Assembly: GCA_003439945.1 (NCBI GenBank)
Contig: QVRM01002239.1
Span: 62,001-126,000 of the forward strand
Length of the DNA stretch: 64,000 bases
Direction: 5' to 3'
DNA from: Dermanyssus gallinae
Lineage: Eukaryota; Arthropoda; Arachnida; Mesostigmata; Dermanyssidae
The notes below the pieces were generated by a model. It was not told the DNA's origin and ran no database searches. It saw nothing but the letters and a program-made list of their open reading frames with translations. Shown piece by piece: positions 24,583 through 35,948 of this stretch. The translations under genes and the position numbers were made by a program. The number at the start of each line of letters is the position of its first letter. The first letter of the stretch is position 1.

Positions 24583-24897
24583 CAAAACGGTTGCTAAGTC
24601 ATAGAATAGCAGGTGTGTGGAATACTCGCACACTAGCTAACTAACAGACGAAAATATTCAAGAGCGGACTCAGCACCCAATAGGTGACTTAGAGATCCAA
24701 CAAGAGCTTTATTGCTATCACGAAGGTCCAACATAGACGATATTTTATTCCCCTGTAGAAAGATTGGGCAAGCCTCTCCCCTTTTATTGCCACTTCAAAT
24801 CTTGCGATTTATCTAGTATATATATTTTTTTCGAACTCCACCGTACTATAATTTGAGGGCTTCCACGAAATAACAAAAATATAAAATACAGCTTAGT

Positions 24898-25190
24898 ATG
24901 AGTACCCGCGGTCACCAAAAGGCGATTGCGGGAGGGCATTTCATTGCGGCCCACAGTCTTTGGGGAAGCAGCTCCTCATCAAGGAGAATAGTGATCCTTC
25001 TAGAGTGGGCAACCCGGTTTGGCCTACACCTCATGAGCACTCTTGGGCGCACCTTTGATAACGTCAGACACAGACCAACGCTATATCTGGCGTTTGCAAC
25101 AACAGCGATAGCTCACCGACTGAAGGATTCTCGATAAGCAAGAAACGCTATCCGGCCATAATCTTGTTCGTCACTTAAACCTCCTTCCAG
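24898..25190 (+). pseudogene. R1-like retrotransposon, AP-endonuclease fragment
   Basis: The frame (24898-25137) reads GGHFIAAHSLWGS, LLEWATRFGLHLMSTLGRTF and LYLAFATTAIAHRLKD. It matches the APE endonuclease order GGDFNAHS-WGS, then LHLLNT-G-PTF, then DLTLATT-IAHR-. Past a frame change at about 25137 the catalytic SDHN-like block appears as ETLSGHNLV. Changes at the catalytic positions (GDFN to GHFI, SDHN to SGHN) and the frame break show it is dead. Only the endonuclease end survives. Confidence 0.72.
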
Positions 25191-25198
25191 CCCTTTCT

Positions 25199-25252
25199 CC
25201 CCACACAGCGCTTTTCCCTCCACACAGCGCTTTTCCCCCATACAACGCTTTC
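25199..25252. repeat. Short tandem repeat, ~19-bp unit, about 3 copies
   Basis: Unit CCACACAGCGCTTTTCCC repeated with small changes just downstream of the endonuclease relic. Confidence 0.8.
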
Positions 25253-25348
25253 CCAGGATAAATTGCATCCGCCTACACAAAGAGCGTTTACAAGAAAAAT
25301 ACCTCACCTAGCATATTGAATGCTTGCCAGTGAAAATCGAATGTTCTA

Positions 25349-25548
25349 AAGTGTGTTGCAAAAAATTAGCAATTCATGTTTTTTTGCGATAATTTCGGCT
25401 TGGTTTATTTGAATGGCTTGAAATTTTAAGCGCATGATGTACATGACGAAACATGGGTATAGTGTTGATTTTATTGCAATCTCAAAATCGGTTCATACAA
25501 AAATTAAAAAGTGTGAAAAAACAGTGTTGCAAAATATTAGCAACAATA
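25349..25548. repeat. Left terminal inverted repeat
   Basis: Aligns in inverted orientation with 26785-26947. Both outer and inner GTGTTGCAAAA motifs are present. The extra block is at roughly 25436-25473. Confidence 0.93.
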
Positions 25549-25723
25549 ACATGCTAACAACACAGCTCTTGTTTGTGAAGGACTGTCGATACTACAGCTG
25601 ATATTCGATCCCAGGGATCAAATGTCAGGAATATTGTCTAGCTAAATCAATCGTTATATAGCTGCAAAATATTCTACAGCTTAGTCGTTGTTCCGAACTA
25701 ACGACGAATCTTATGTTTAAACC

Positions 25724-26718
25724 ATGGGTCGTACAAAGGATCTTTCGGATAACGAAAAGACAAGAATTGAGGCATATGCTGAGCTCGGTCATACAGTAAC
25801 TGCTATAGCAACCAGATTAGGACGGCATAAGAGCACCATCAGCAGGTTCTTACACCCTGGAGTGAACCAAAGGTGCAGATCTAACAGTGGGCGTAAGCCA
25901 GTTTTGACTATTCGAGATCGGCGAAGGATCATACATTTGGCTACTTATGACCAAATGTCTTCTTCCAGGATCAGGACTACTTGGGAGTGCCAGTGCACCG
26001 ATCCACAGTGTACCGAGTGTTAAGTTCTGACAAAAACGTGCGATACGCGAAAAGGAAGCTTATGCCGCGACTGCAACCGAAGCACATTGTCGCACGGCGT
26101 GAATTTTCGCATAGATACCAAACTTGGGATAACGAGTGGAAAAACATCGTCTTCTCGGATGAAAAGGAATTTAATCTCGATGGCCCTGACGGCTGTCAGT
26201 TCTATTGGCACGACTTACGGAAGGAACCTAAATGGTTCTCGAAACGTGTGGCCGGTGGTGGCTCTGTGAAATATTGGGGCGCGTTTGGATATAATGGGAA
26301 GTCTGATCTAGTCGACATTGTGGGCCGAAACAATTCTGACATGTACCAGCGCATTGTCGGTTCCCAGTTAGAAGCCCACTTCAGAAGAATTGGGGGACCT
26401 GACGCAGTTTTTCAACAAGAGAACGCCACTTTTCATACCTCGGCTAGCACTATAGCCTTTTTTCAAGAACAAGGAGTGCCACTTTTTGACTGGCCGGCAT
26501 TAAGTCCAGACCTGAATCCTATTGAAAATCTTTAGGGACATTTGGTAAAGCAGATTTACGCAAATGGTCGACAATATAATCATTTGTCGGACCTCAAAGA
26601 AGCTGTCCAGCAAGCATGGACTAATATTCCACTTTCGTACTTACAACAGCTCATTAACTCCATGAAAGACCGAGTTTACGATTTGATTCAGAAGAAGGGA
26701 CGAAAAACCCGTTTCTAG
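25724..26718 (+). pseudogene. Tc1-like transposase (frameshift, nonsense, catalytic D to E)
   Basis: About 330 residues if continuous. N-terminal paired-like HTH: LSDNEKTRIEAYAELGHTV then ATRLGRHKSTISRFL. Second HTH around VPVHRSTVYRVL. Catalytic region: first acidic residue in VFSDEKEFNLDG (about 26150), second block QQENATFHTS, where the family has D in QQDN, and third block SPDLNPIENL. Three lesions: a frame change near 25980, E in place of the second catalytic aspartate near 26418, and TAG at 26533 where the family has TGG in ENLWG. The C-terminal ~60 residues remain open to TAG 26716, followed at once by AATAAA. Tc3/Tc1 grouping is by motif only. Confidence 0.93.
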
Positions 26719-26784
26719 AATAAAATATGTAGTTTCAAATGAGTCATACAGCCCTGCTAAGAATCGAATACGCTGTAAGGCGCT

Positions 26785-26947
26785 ATTGTTGCTAATATTT
26801 TGCAACACTGTTTTTTCACACTTTTTATTTTTTGTATGAACCGATGTTGAGATTGCAATGAATGCGCTTAAAATTTCAAGCCATTCAAATAAACCAAGCC
26901 GAAATTATCACAAAAAACATGAGTTGCTAATTTTTTGCAACACACTT
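26785..26947. repeat. Right terminal inverted repeat
   Basis: Inverted copy of the left repeat, with inner motif GCTAATATTTTGCAACAC and outer GCTAATTTTTTGCAACACAC. Confidence 0.93.
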
Positions 26948-26949
26948 TA

Positions 26950-27980
26950 TATTTACCCAGATGGGGCTCTCAAACAGGAGAGCAAGACGATTGTATACAT
27001 GATGAGTCTTATAATGAAGCAGTCGAAAATTGTATTAACAAGGCGCAATGATGCCTTCACAGCCTTGGCAATGTGGAAATTAAAATGATGAGCGTAAGTG
27101 TCAGGATGACGTCAAAGACAGTCTAAGATGTCGTGTATAAGTGAGAGCCGGTAAGACACAGTCGCTAACTGTATAGTCACAGTCAAGCACGTCGTGTATC
27201 AGTACGGCGCGTTTGGAAGATAAGAGAAGCATGACATTTTCAGAACACCATTGAACAGTGCTGTCGACAGCCAATTGCAGAACAGCATGGGAGTAACTCG
27301 AGCAAACAGAATACGAAACTTCTATGCATCCACATATTCAAGATATTTGGCGCTAGGTGGGGTGTACTTCTTTATGTCCAAAACAAAAATCGTATAGAAA
27401 AGAGGAGATCAGCACCTTCTGAGGCACACCATTTAATGTAGGATATGAACGACTTAGTTTATCACTATCAACTCGAACGACGATCGATTAAGATTGCCTC
27501 ACCCATTGCTCTGTACAGATCCGAATACCGGGAGGAACCAATTTGATGAGCAAAATAGAGCGATATATTCTATGGAATGAGCTCTTTTGGTCAAACCATC
27601 TTAGCGCATTTATGTGTATCAACATGTCCCAGTCTTGGGTCATGTACAAAAGCTAGGTACATGTAGACCGAAGGCGAGAAGGCCCTGCAAACAAAATGTA
27701 AACAGATAATAGGATGTTCCAATTAGCTGTTTGCTTTTTCAAAAAATCCTGCGCTTAGATCCACTTTGTCGGCGATCTGTTTTCTTTGCAAACAGAACAG
27801 GGTAGGACTGCCAACTCCAAGATGGAACGTGCTTATCGGAAAAACACGTAAAAGCTCTTCGTGCAACCTGTGGTCGGTGTAACCGGTCTTATGAGAATAC
27901 CATTAGTAAACTTGTGTAAAAGTTTCCCAAGGCAAGTTCAGTACGTGGTGTGCCAAACTGTCGGAGGTATAAAGCATTCG
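26950..27980. other. Intergenic, nothing recognised
   Basis: Unique DNA. The second transposase relic starts at its right end. Confidence 0.5.
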
Positions 27981-27981
27981 T

Positions 27982-28280
27982 TTGCTTATAAATATCGCTG
28001 CTGTGGCTGAGAGTGCGAAACAATGTCGGGAAACATCGGTCCAGCGATGTGCCCAACAACTGGGTCTTTCGCGCAACATCAAATTAATGCATTTTGAGGT
28101 CGGATCTAGCGACGTATGTATATTATTTGGCTTAGCTGACGTAACGACTCAATCTACGCACTACTAGGAGCGGCGAATCTTCGTCAATTAAATTTCCGAG
28201 ACGATGCAGCATGAGGTCGATTTTATGAAGCAGTTGATCTATTTTGACAAGGCCAACTTCTGTCTAAATGGCAAGAAAGT
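27982..28280 (+). pseudogene. Second Tc1/mariner-like transposase relic
   Basis: The first part reads VAESAKQCRETSVQRCAQQLGLSRN, the HTH pattern ETS-R-SQQLG-S-T of an arthropod mariner-like family. After stops, ERRIFVN and EVDFMKQLIYFDKANFCLNGK correspond to RRAFV-W, then DF---IIFSDEAHF-LNG. The catalytic SDE appears as FDK, with loss of acidic residues. The relic breaks off in the inverted repeat at 28266-28316. No terminal repeats identified. Confidence 0.65.
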
Positions 28281-28316
28281 GTAATAAACCATGTTTATCA
28301 CACTTTCTTGCCATTT
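28266..28316. repeat. 51-bp near-perfect inverted repeat (hairpin)
   Basis: Arms start AAATGGCAAGAAAGTGT and end ACACTTTCTTGCCATTT; the pairing continues inward through ATAAAC/GTTTAT with a single mismatch, leaving almost no loop. One arm is transposase-derived sequence (LNGKK), so it arose by a local inverted duplication of relic DNA or as a new foldback end. Confidence 0.95.
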
Positions 28317-28534
28317 CAAACCAAATGTTTAAGCTAGGCTACTGAGAATTTTTACATGACTCACGGTGAATCGCTCTATGTGTCCTATGTAAGCGTATGG
28401 TATGGCCTTTTGGAACAAAGGTATCATTAGATTTGTTTGATTTTATGAGCGTCATTGCAACATGCTTTCTAAAATATTATAAACGTGTTGTTTTTGTGTT
28501 ACTTTAATGATTTCAGACTATTTCAGCGAACATA
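28317..28534. other. Intergenic, nothing recognised
   Basis: Unique AT-rich DNA. Confidence 0.5.
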
Positions 28535-28535
28535 C

Positions 28536-28588
<53 letters not shown>

Positions 28589-28633
28589 ACGATAACCCGT
28601 AACCACACGTTAACGCGGAGACAATTGTTCACT

Positions 28634-28687
<54 letters not shown>
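28535..28687. repeat. Two (TA)n tracts, 28535-28584 and 28636-28687
   Basis: Each about 50 bp, separated by 50 bp of unique sequence. Confidence 0.96.
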
Positions 28688-28690
<3 letters not shown>

Positions 28691-29014
28691 TTTCTCCTCA
28701 TCTAACACACATCTATAGTTACATGTTTATCTGTGTATGTGATGATGGCGTAATGCGTGAATCTCGTATGTGTACAGAAGAGTAATAACTTACTTTGGAT
28801 GTTGGCAATCTAGTGATACGACAACCATCACCACCACCGGCACGTCTTTTCATTATTAGCAAATCATCATCATCAGTCCAACCACAACCATCATCGCGTG
28901 TTTCACCATGTACCCTCGATGTACAGAGACTGCGTCGCGTCACTTTCGCTCCTAATTGTAAGTCAGACCCCGTCGTTAGCCAGCTAGTCTAGCTTAGGCG
29001 ACGTTTTTGTTATT

Positions 29015-29580
29015 GTCAGTACAGTTGCTGCTGTTGCTGTTGTCATGGACAGTATTGTTGTTGTTGTTGCTGTTGTTGTTATAGTCAGTATTGTTGTTGC
29101 TGATCTTGTTGTTATCATCGGCATCGTTGATGCTGCTGTTGTTGTCGCTAGTACTGTTATTGTTGTTATTGCCAGTAATGTTGTTGTGGTTGTTGTTGTT
29201 GTTGCTACTGTTGTTGTTGTTGTTGTTGTTATTGTTGCTACTGCTGTTGTTGTTGTCGCAAGTACTGTTGTTGTTTTTGCTATTGTCAGTATTGTTGCTG
29301 CTGTTGTTGTTATTGTCAGTATTGTTCTTGCTGTTGTTGTTATTGTCAGTATTGTTGTTGCTGTTGTTGTTATTGTCAGTATTGTTGTTGTTATTGTCAG
29401 TATTGTTGTTACTGTTGTTGTTCTTACTGTTGTTGTTGTTGCTGTTGTTGTTATAGTCAGTATTGTTGTTGTTGCTCTTGTTGTTATTGTACGGTTGTTG
29501 TTGTTTTTGCTATTGTCAGTATTGTTGTTGTTATTATTGTCAGTATTGTTGTTGTTGTTGCTATTGTAGCTGTTGTTAGC
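29015..29580. repeat. GTT-rich minisatellite with ATTGTCAGTATT units
   Basis: About 560 bp built of (GTT)n blocks punctuated by ATTGTCAGTATT, giving a unit near 30 bp at 29280-29400 and looser copies elsewhere. Long open frames through it encode only Val or Leu runs and are not taken as genes. Confidence 0.93.
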
Positions 29581-29794
29581 GTCGTCGCCCGCGTTTTTTT
29601 CTTTCTCTTCAATCGTCTTCCTCTTCCGTGTTGTTGCGCAAACCGTCAGTGTGCTCTTTTCTTCCCTGATATGAATAAACGGCGATTATGGCGCGTCCCG
29701 ACAAGTAATGCCAACAACTGCCATCCTTACTAGCTGCTACATGTACTATACGACTAACACTCACATATGCATATATTTATATGCATTTTCTACA

Positions 29795-29804
<10 letters not shown>
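29581..29804. other. Intergenic, nothing recognised
   Basis: Mixed composition, no gene supported. Confidence 0.5.
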
Positions 29805-29856
<52 letters not shown>

Positions 29857-29895
29857 GCATTCGTTTATATCATTACGTACGGGTACATGTACACG

Positions 29896-29932
<37 letters not shown>
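29805..29932. repeat. (TA)n then (AC)n-(TA)n compound microsatellite
   Basis: TA at 29805-29855, AC at 29893-29912 running into TA to 29932. The blocks around the two TA runs (ACGCATTCGTTTATATCATTACGTAC and ACGCATTTGTTTATATCAATACGTAC, shown in part) indicate a small local duplication. Confidence 0.94.
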
Positions 29933-29933
<1 letters not shown>

Positions 29934-30517
29934 CATACGCATTTGTTTATATCAATACGTACACATGCTTGTATATATTAATGTTTTTAAGCCATCAATT
30001 AATGACATGAGCTGAAGGTTAGGGTGCATGTTGTTTTGCTAGCATCAGTGCGCTTACTGGCTGGTCAGCGCAGGCCAACAGTGAAAGGTAGAGTGAAAAG
30101 CGTTGCCAAGGCTAAACTGACGGGAAGCAAACATTTTGCCCCCAGCTGTAACACGACTCAGCTATAATATTTATAATATGATTATTAGAAATAACCATCA
30201 TAACTGCTATTAGCATTAAATCGTGTACGAGACGACGCAAAATCCGCAAAAAGCAGCACTGATATCATATGTGATTCCTGTGCAAGAGCAGCGTCGCACT
30301 CATCATACGGGGCCTCACTTTCGCATCGTTTACATTTGAGGAAAGAGCCGAGAGGTTGCTCTCCAATATGCACCGTTTGATGCGGCTATTTACATGATAA
30401 GACAGGAAGTGCAAACATGCATATAACTAGGACATGTTGGCACGTTTTATCCTATGTTGATTCGCCTAGGCAAGTATAATGGAAGAAAGAAGAAAACCCG
30501 GCCCTTTTCGTTGCAAC
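29933..30517. other. Intergenic, nothing recognised
   Basis: No supportable gene. Confidence 0.5.
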
Positions 30518-30559
30518 AATAATAATAATAATAATAATAATAGTAATAATAATAATAAG
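30518..30559. repeat. (AAT)n microsatellite
   Basis: About 42 bp with one AGT variant. No retroelement sequence was recognised at its edges. Confidence 0.95.
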
Positions 30560-31251
30560 TTATTATTAGTTATATTTGAGTTAATAAATTAATAAATGTA
30601 TAATTGAGTTCATAAATTACACATTGCCTCTAAAGAGATTGCGCGATGAGAACGTCCATCGAGCATTTTTAGTATCCGTGCACGTGAGGAATGTAGACCA
30701 AGTAAACAAGTTCTATATAGCAAAATGTTTGCACCCATATCTAATTGGATTTTTCAACCACCCTTTGCTATGGTAGCAACCTTACAGAAGATTTTTTGTG
30801 CAGCGCTGCTTATTAATATTAGGTTGTCTAAAGAGGTTTTATCATTTTCCCTGTGCATAGCAAATGAGTCCTTGCGGGTAACACTCAGAATGGGAAAAGA
30901 TACATCAACGCGGTAATAGCGTATTGCTTGTGAAGCTTTTGTGTACAAGCAGCGTGTTTAAAGAATGTTTGTGAACATAAACCTCACACAAACTAATGTC
31001 CCGCGCCACGGTAGGCAGTTCCCCCTTGCAAGCTATTTGCATATACGTGGCAAGACGGTGAATTTCTTTTAATGGAGATGACGCGCTTCTTCTTTGGGAG
31101 GGCGGCATTGGCATCGCTTGATGATGAGATGTTTTGTTGGCATAAAACATGTGTTAATATGATTCGAGTTCCGGCGTTGTCAGGTATGACTCTGCAACCA
31201 TTGCGCGCTAGACATTGACACACACATGACACATTTTATCAATAATAATAA

Positions 31252-31254
<3 letters not shown>
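30560..31254. other. Intergenic, nothing recognised
   Basis: Overlapping opposite-strand frames at 30725-31232 have no domain features. Confidence 0.5.

Positions 31255-31331
<77 letters not shown>
31255..31331. repeat. (ATT)n microsatellite
   Basis: About 77 bp of ATT, preceded by a few AAT units. A TAA tract without a recognisable RLE element. Confidence 0.95.
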
Positions 31332-31333
<2 letters not shown>

Positions 31334-31849
31334 TCGTAATCGTTGCAATGACGGTAATGACGCTACTCACACAGTTAAACATTCCACAGTGAAAACGGAT
31401 TGAAATTGATCTGTTTTAGCAAGAACAAGTTTGCAATCTATGTGTGAAAAGTGCAGAGGGAAGAAATTGCACGATCGTTTATTGCGATATCATATAGCGA
31501 TACAATTTGAGCCGGTATGTCAATCGTGGTCTAATGCTGAGCATTATGAGTACCTAATTTTGCAACATTTTTGTTTGCGTTCTCAAACTCTTCCCGAATA
31601 GAATTGCCTTGGCCTACTAGGTAGGCTTTACTACACATACAAACAATACAAAGTCTCCTTTATAAACAAACGCGGGGGTGTATGTCGGCAATCAAGTTAA
31701 AAAGCACCGTACCGTGCTTGCTACATCATTCGGTCGATAGCTACTTGCATTTCTAATCGGTTACCTTTATTACGTGTCCAAGCTTAAATATTCAGGTCGC
31801 TTGCAAATATTTTAAATATTATGTTCAATTGTCACAGACATGTCCTGCG
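31332..31849. other. Intergenic, nothing recognised
   Basis: Unique AT-rich DNA. Confidence 0.5.
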
Positions 31850-32113
31850 TGTGGCGGCGTGGTCTAGGGGACTAGTGCGCTAGTCATGGTTGTCATCTAC
31901 CGGGGTGTCGCCGGTTCGATCCTTGTTTTCGATCGAATTTTCTTTGACCGATCCTCATTGAGAATAGATGATAAATATACACTGCTGAGAGTTGGCGGCC
32001 ATGCTGCCACAAGGACTGTTGGGGAAACCCTAGATATCTCCGTATGTCCGGCCCTCGGTGCATCGAAGGTGTACTTTACGGTGAGTTCCAAGCACGTAGG
32101 GAACGAAGGAAGG
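31850..32113 (+). mobile_element. SINE family I, best-preserved copy
   Basis: tRNA-like head with A box TGGTCTAGGGG and B box GGTTCGATCC about 50 bp apart, then the family body (CATTGAGAATAGATGATAAA, CTGAGAGTTGGCGGCCATG, GGGGAAACCCTAGATATCTC, GTCCGGCCCTCGGTGCAT). The 48-63 codon frames that cross it are not genes. Confidence 0.88.
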
Positions 32114-33109
32114 ATGGTCTTGAATTGAAAACAACTTCGTTAGAAATGATTAATTCTAAGATGAATGTCCTGCGCAAAAATACTTTAGATTTGATCTCCC
32201 AAACACGACCCGTAGGGAACTGGTGACGCACGCAGGAAGCGTCGCGCTAGGTTGCACCAATCATTACAACGAACGTTTTATCGGCGAGCTATGAGAGACG
32301 CCATGGAAGCGCTGTGGTCAGCTCTATCGAACGCACCCGAAAAATCAAAGTAAACGATGTGCAGAGCAATATGCTGGTTCCGCGCGAGCACTTAATCACT
32401 TCAAGAGGTTGCGTCCTTGCGCTCCTCTTCCATAGTGTTGATGTGGGTCTAGGAGACCACACAAATTCCACTACTCATAAATGGCATTAGCAAGAATCCT
32501 CTCTATCAGACAGAAAGCATGCGGTGGAGCCATGACCAGCCGGCCCAGAATTATTTTTCGGGAGAGAACATTATTCTTTTTTGTTTACTGCAATCACGAT
32601 TAATTGTTTCGAGAAAGAAGGAGGAAAAAAGACTGTTTCCTTTTCAACACAATGCGTAAACGTGCCTTACGAAACAAGGCGTTGCTACAACTACTATGAA
32701 CGGCAGGCATACTGACTATCGCAAGTTTGAGCCCCGGCTGTGCGAGGTTGTTCCTGTTGGCCACGGTGGTCATTGTCTTGCTGCTACATTCCTTGCTGGA
32801 GCAAGCCTGCTTAGCCACATAGTGGTCCAGTAACGCGACAACGACAGGAACAGTTAGACACTATCGTGCTCACGAGCATCATAGCCCAGTATGAGCGTCT
32901 AAATCGCGGTTATCAGAGCGTAACGTACAAATCCGTAATTGATAGAGGTTCATGAGTCGCGTCAGCCGGTTCGTGGAAGAATATGCGTGGAACTCTATGC
33001 ACTGCGCATTCCAGTCGTTCATCAAACCTATTCATATTTGCCCGCCCCTACACCCTGACACGAATTAGATTAATTAAGATTACGTTCTGATTCACAAATG
33101 ATTACTGTA
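32114..33109. other. Intergenic, nothing recognised
   Basis: No supportable gene on either strand. Confidence 0.5.
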
Positions 33110-33250
33110 ACATGGCCGTGACCACGGCCATTTCTAGTTAGAGTTAATGTTTGTACCATCTAAACATGGATTGTTTCGATCCCAGTCGACTAGGCTTTTC
33201 TATAAATAGAGATCTACCCGTATAGAGAGCGCACTATACGGCCCTCACGT
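33110..33250 (+). promoter_or_regulatory. TATA-box candidate with two small palindromes
   Basis: A textbook TATAAATAG lies at 33201-33209. Upstream is ATGGCCGT/ACGGCCAT (about 33112-33131) and just downstream an 8-bp inverted repeat CCGTATAG/CTATACGG (33219-33241) where a start site would fall. TGTAACATGG-like sequence at the left edge also allows a solo LTR. No downstream ORF supports a gene. Confidence 0.3.
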
Positions 33251-34052
33251 GTCGTCCACAACGTTATAGTGAGTTGCTGGAGCTGCAGTGTGAGCGCCCT
33301 ACTTTGGTTCTTTGACAATTTGCTTTAATGTGGACGAGGCAGAGAGTAAGAGACGGGGAGAGAGTGATGAATAGGGTGCTATGACCATAATATGTTATCA
33401 TAGTCGTATCAGAATTAGTAGTCCAAAAAAGGCCGCAATGTTCGAGGGATAAAGGTGGGTAGCCGTGTACGAAACCGTATTTGCTTTTAAATAGGCTAAT
33501 TACTTGCATGTTCCATTTAAGGAACTTTTTTTTAGGGGAATAGCTAGAAAATGCGGTTTGCACACACGGATGCCAAGGCAGGAAAGCTCAGCTGCAAATG
33601 TGGGCCGGTAGTGTGAGGCTCCAACCCACTAACAAACAGTCACCTTCGCATTCCCACACTGAACTGTGAACTGCGCAAGCAATACTTTAAATACTCGAGG
33701 GGGGGGGTGCATAGTAGCGTCATTATCTTAGCTGCCCTGGGGTGCATTGTCAAGAAAAGACGACTATTTTCTTCTTTGACGTGCATAATGCTTTCGATTA
33801 AACGAGTTATAAGATTCCAGTCATCACGTGAGTTTATAAGAAGGTGTATCAGCTTTTAAAGGCGGCCGTTGTGTGTTTCGGCGTGTCCTGCGTTGTTCCT
33901 TTACAGTGCTTGGTAGAGCGGCGTATCTGCTTTTCCTATCTGAAAGAGATAACTCTCAAAGTTGCCATGCCCTGTAAGCATTTGGGTCACGCAGTGTGTC
34001 AACTCGCTGCCGGGCACCTTAATTCACACGTGAATGTCTGAAATCAGAACCT
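33251..34052. other. Intergenic, nothing recognised
   Basis: Unique DNA with no supportable gene. Confidence 0.5.
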
Positions 34053-34540
34053 TCACTCGGGCCCCAGGTGACCCGTTCGTTGACTCAAGAAAGCAACGTT
34101 TTTTTCCTTTCTTCGTCCTCCTTGCTTGTCGGTTCCGCCCACAAGCGACGACGTTCGTCGGCCTTCAAGTTCGAAGGGATCGTACCAGCCAGTGCAAACA
34201 CCGTTTTGTAGGCCAGCGTAATTCGTAAAGCAGCGATGCGTTGGGACTTGCGCATCAGCGCCCTGTTGCCACACCGGGGCCGCGAATAACATAATCGAAT
34301 CGGCAACCGACATAAGAAGGCGTCGCTTTGATTCTCGCAGTCCGAATGTAATTGGCACCAGCCGGGCGATGTCGTGTGAAACTTTGGTGGCTTTCTCTGC
34401 ACCCAGTGGAGCTGAGATGTACCTTGCAGGCCTCTGTCCAGACACATTCCCAGATAGCGAGCTGAGTGAAGCACCTGAATATCATCCGTGCCGTGCAAGA
34501 TTAGCTTCGGGCTAGGACACCGTCTTAGGCCAAGGGAAGG
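34053..34540 (-). pseudogene. R1-like retrotransposon, RT C-terminal fragment
   Basis: Minus-strand frames read LHSARYLGMCLDRGLQGTSQ, then in another frame KATKVSHDIARLVP, ESKRRLLMSVADSIMLFAAPVW, then QRIAALRITLAYKTV and LAGTIP--LKADERRR. These are the post-catalytic blocks of R1-clade ORF2 (KYLGV-LD, KA-KV---LA-L-P, S-RRLLM-VVDSI-LYAAPVW, Q---LR--SAYRTVS, VLAGTIP--L---ER). At least two frame changes are present. The catalytic core is not recognised nearby. Confidence 0.8.
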
Positions 34541-35923
34541 ATGACTCCCTCGCCTTTGATTTTAAAGAACTGCCTTTGTTTGGGTAGCTTTTTGTACTGC
34601 GAAGGCTATTTACGTTTACATCAACTAACTATTGCCCGTGATAGGGTTTGTTTCAAATTGTATAGAAGCCCTTTTAGTCACAATATAAAAGGGTAAGGAA
34701 GGACTGGGACAGTCGCCCTGTCTTGAATATCTACGCGCCAGGCAAACATATTATCTGTATGTTCCGTTTTTGCAACGCAAATAGATAGATAGATATGTTT
34801 CTGGGCTTCTGCGATTGTTTAGCCGCAGTTCAGCATTTTTTTCAATAATGTTCGCACCCATAAGTTGAGCTAAAACCCGTCTGATATTTTACTTGAGTAT
34901 GACTATTAAGAGCGGTAAACCAATATTGCTTGGCTCAAAGTCGCATCTTCTGCGGAGTCTCTTTAAGAATCTTGTTTGCCCATATTCAATCATTCTGTGT
35001 AGTTACACGCATGTGGATGCCGTACTGATAAGCAATACAAACGTTTCGACAACACAATCACTTTGTTCAAACGAAGATACATCTTGGATAGGCTCCTTAT
35101 CGACGAAACAGCGAAACAACGTATTCACAAGTATAGATGCTGCTTTGACTATTTTTCTTTGATGTGCGCGAAGAAGGTGAGGGCTGTCAAAGGTCCATCC
35201 GGTTCTCAGAACGTTCGCGTGCTGAGGTCGGCGAAAGTCGCAATGGATTGAGTATTAATGAGAAACGACTTTGCGCACCCCGAATCTTTTTCAAAAGCTC
35301 TCCAGGAATCCTTTAAATACACCCATTTATTATGTCCTTACCTTGTCAAGGTAAGGCTTTTACACAAAAAAACAACATTCACTTTTGCTTTGTTAATTCG
35401 GACTCTTGCGTTTCCCTTCCAATATGTATGTATATACGTATACCGCACGCTAATCAGACAATCGATGAACCGGTGGAGCAGGTAACCGATGTTGCCGCAA
35501 TTGCGCGTCTCCGCACCTCACTGGCATATATTAGCGATCAAAGATCGCCTTTGCAACCTGCGCTTTTTTAACTTGCTGTAATGACATCCCGTAAGCTTGG
35601 GGGGAGCTTTTATATATCGTATATAAATATGAAAGCATATCCGATCATGGTGTTAGCGTTCGACAAGCTCGAAATATTCTCGTTGACGTTGTTCAATATT
35701 GGCAAAGATATAGAGCCAAGGCCTAAGGGTGATTTAAAGGAAGCCAAGATTAGAAGAGAGTCTACTATCTATGCAAACGATGCTTACAGGTTCCTGCATG
35801 GATGCCAATTGATGGAGACATGCATTTGTATATATCTAACAGCGCTGCTTATTATATGAGGACCCGAGCGCCGATCGTATATTGGAGGTGATACTGTTTT
35901 CATGGCCTGATGCGTTGTCGGGA
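34541..35923. other. Intergenic; (GATA)n at about 34781-34795
   Basis: Short frames such as 34893-35162 and 35581-35859 have no domain or splice context. Confidence 0.5.
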
Positions 35924-35948
35924 CAATCAACAATCGAATTGTTGATTG
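35924..35948. repeat. 11-bp perfect inverted repeat
   Basis: CAATCAACAAT and ATTGTTGATTG around a 3-nt loop. Confidence 0.95.

Larger units (their letters stand above)
25349..26947 (+). mobile_element. Tc1-like DNA transposon with long IR/DR terminal repeats
   Basis: Complete 1.6-kb element. Ends AAGTGTGTTGC ... GCAACACACTT are flanked by TA at 25347-25348 and 26948-26949, the typical Tc1/mariner target duplication. The inverted repeats are long (about 200 bp left, about 165 bp right), and the terminal motif GTGTTGCAAAAAATTAGCAA recurs at the inner end as GTGTTGCAAAATATTAGCAAC, giving two putative transposase sites per end. The left repeat carries about 38 bp not present in the right one. 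Transposase is disabled, so the copy could move only in trans. Confidence 0.95.

Noticed and set aside
29045..29569. 174-codon valine-rich and 121-codon leucine-rich open frames
   Set aside because: They are translations of the GTT minisatellite; triplet repeats stay open in all frames.
30518..31331. Further RLE element junctions at the (AAT)n and (ATT)n tracts
   Set aside because: The edges of these tracts show no similarity to the A or B ends, so they are plain microsatellites.
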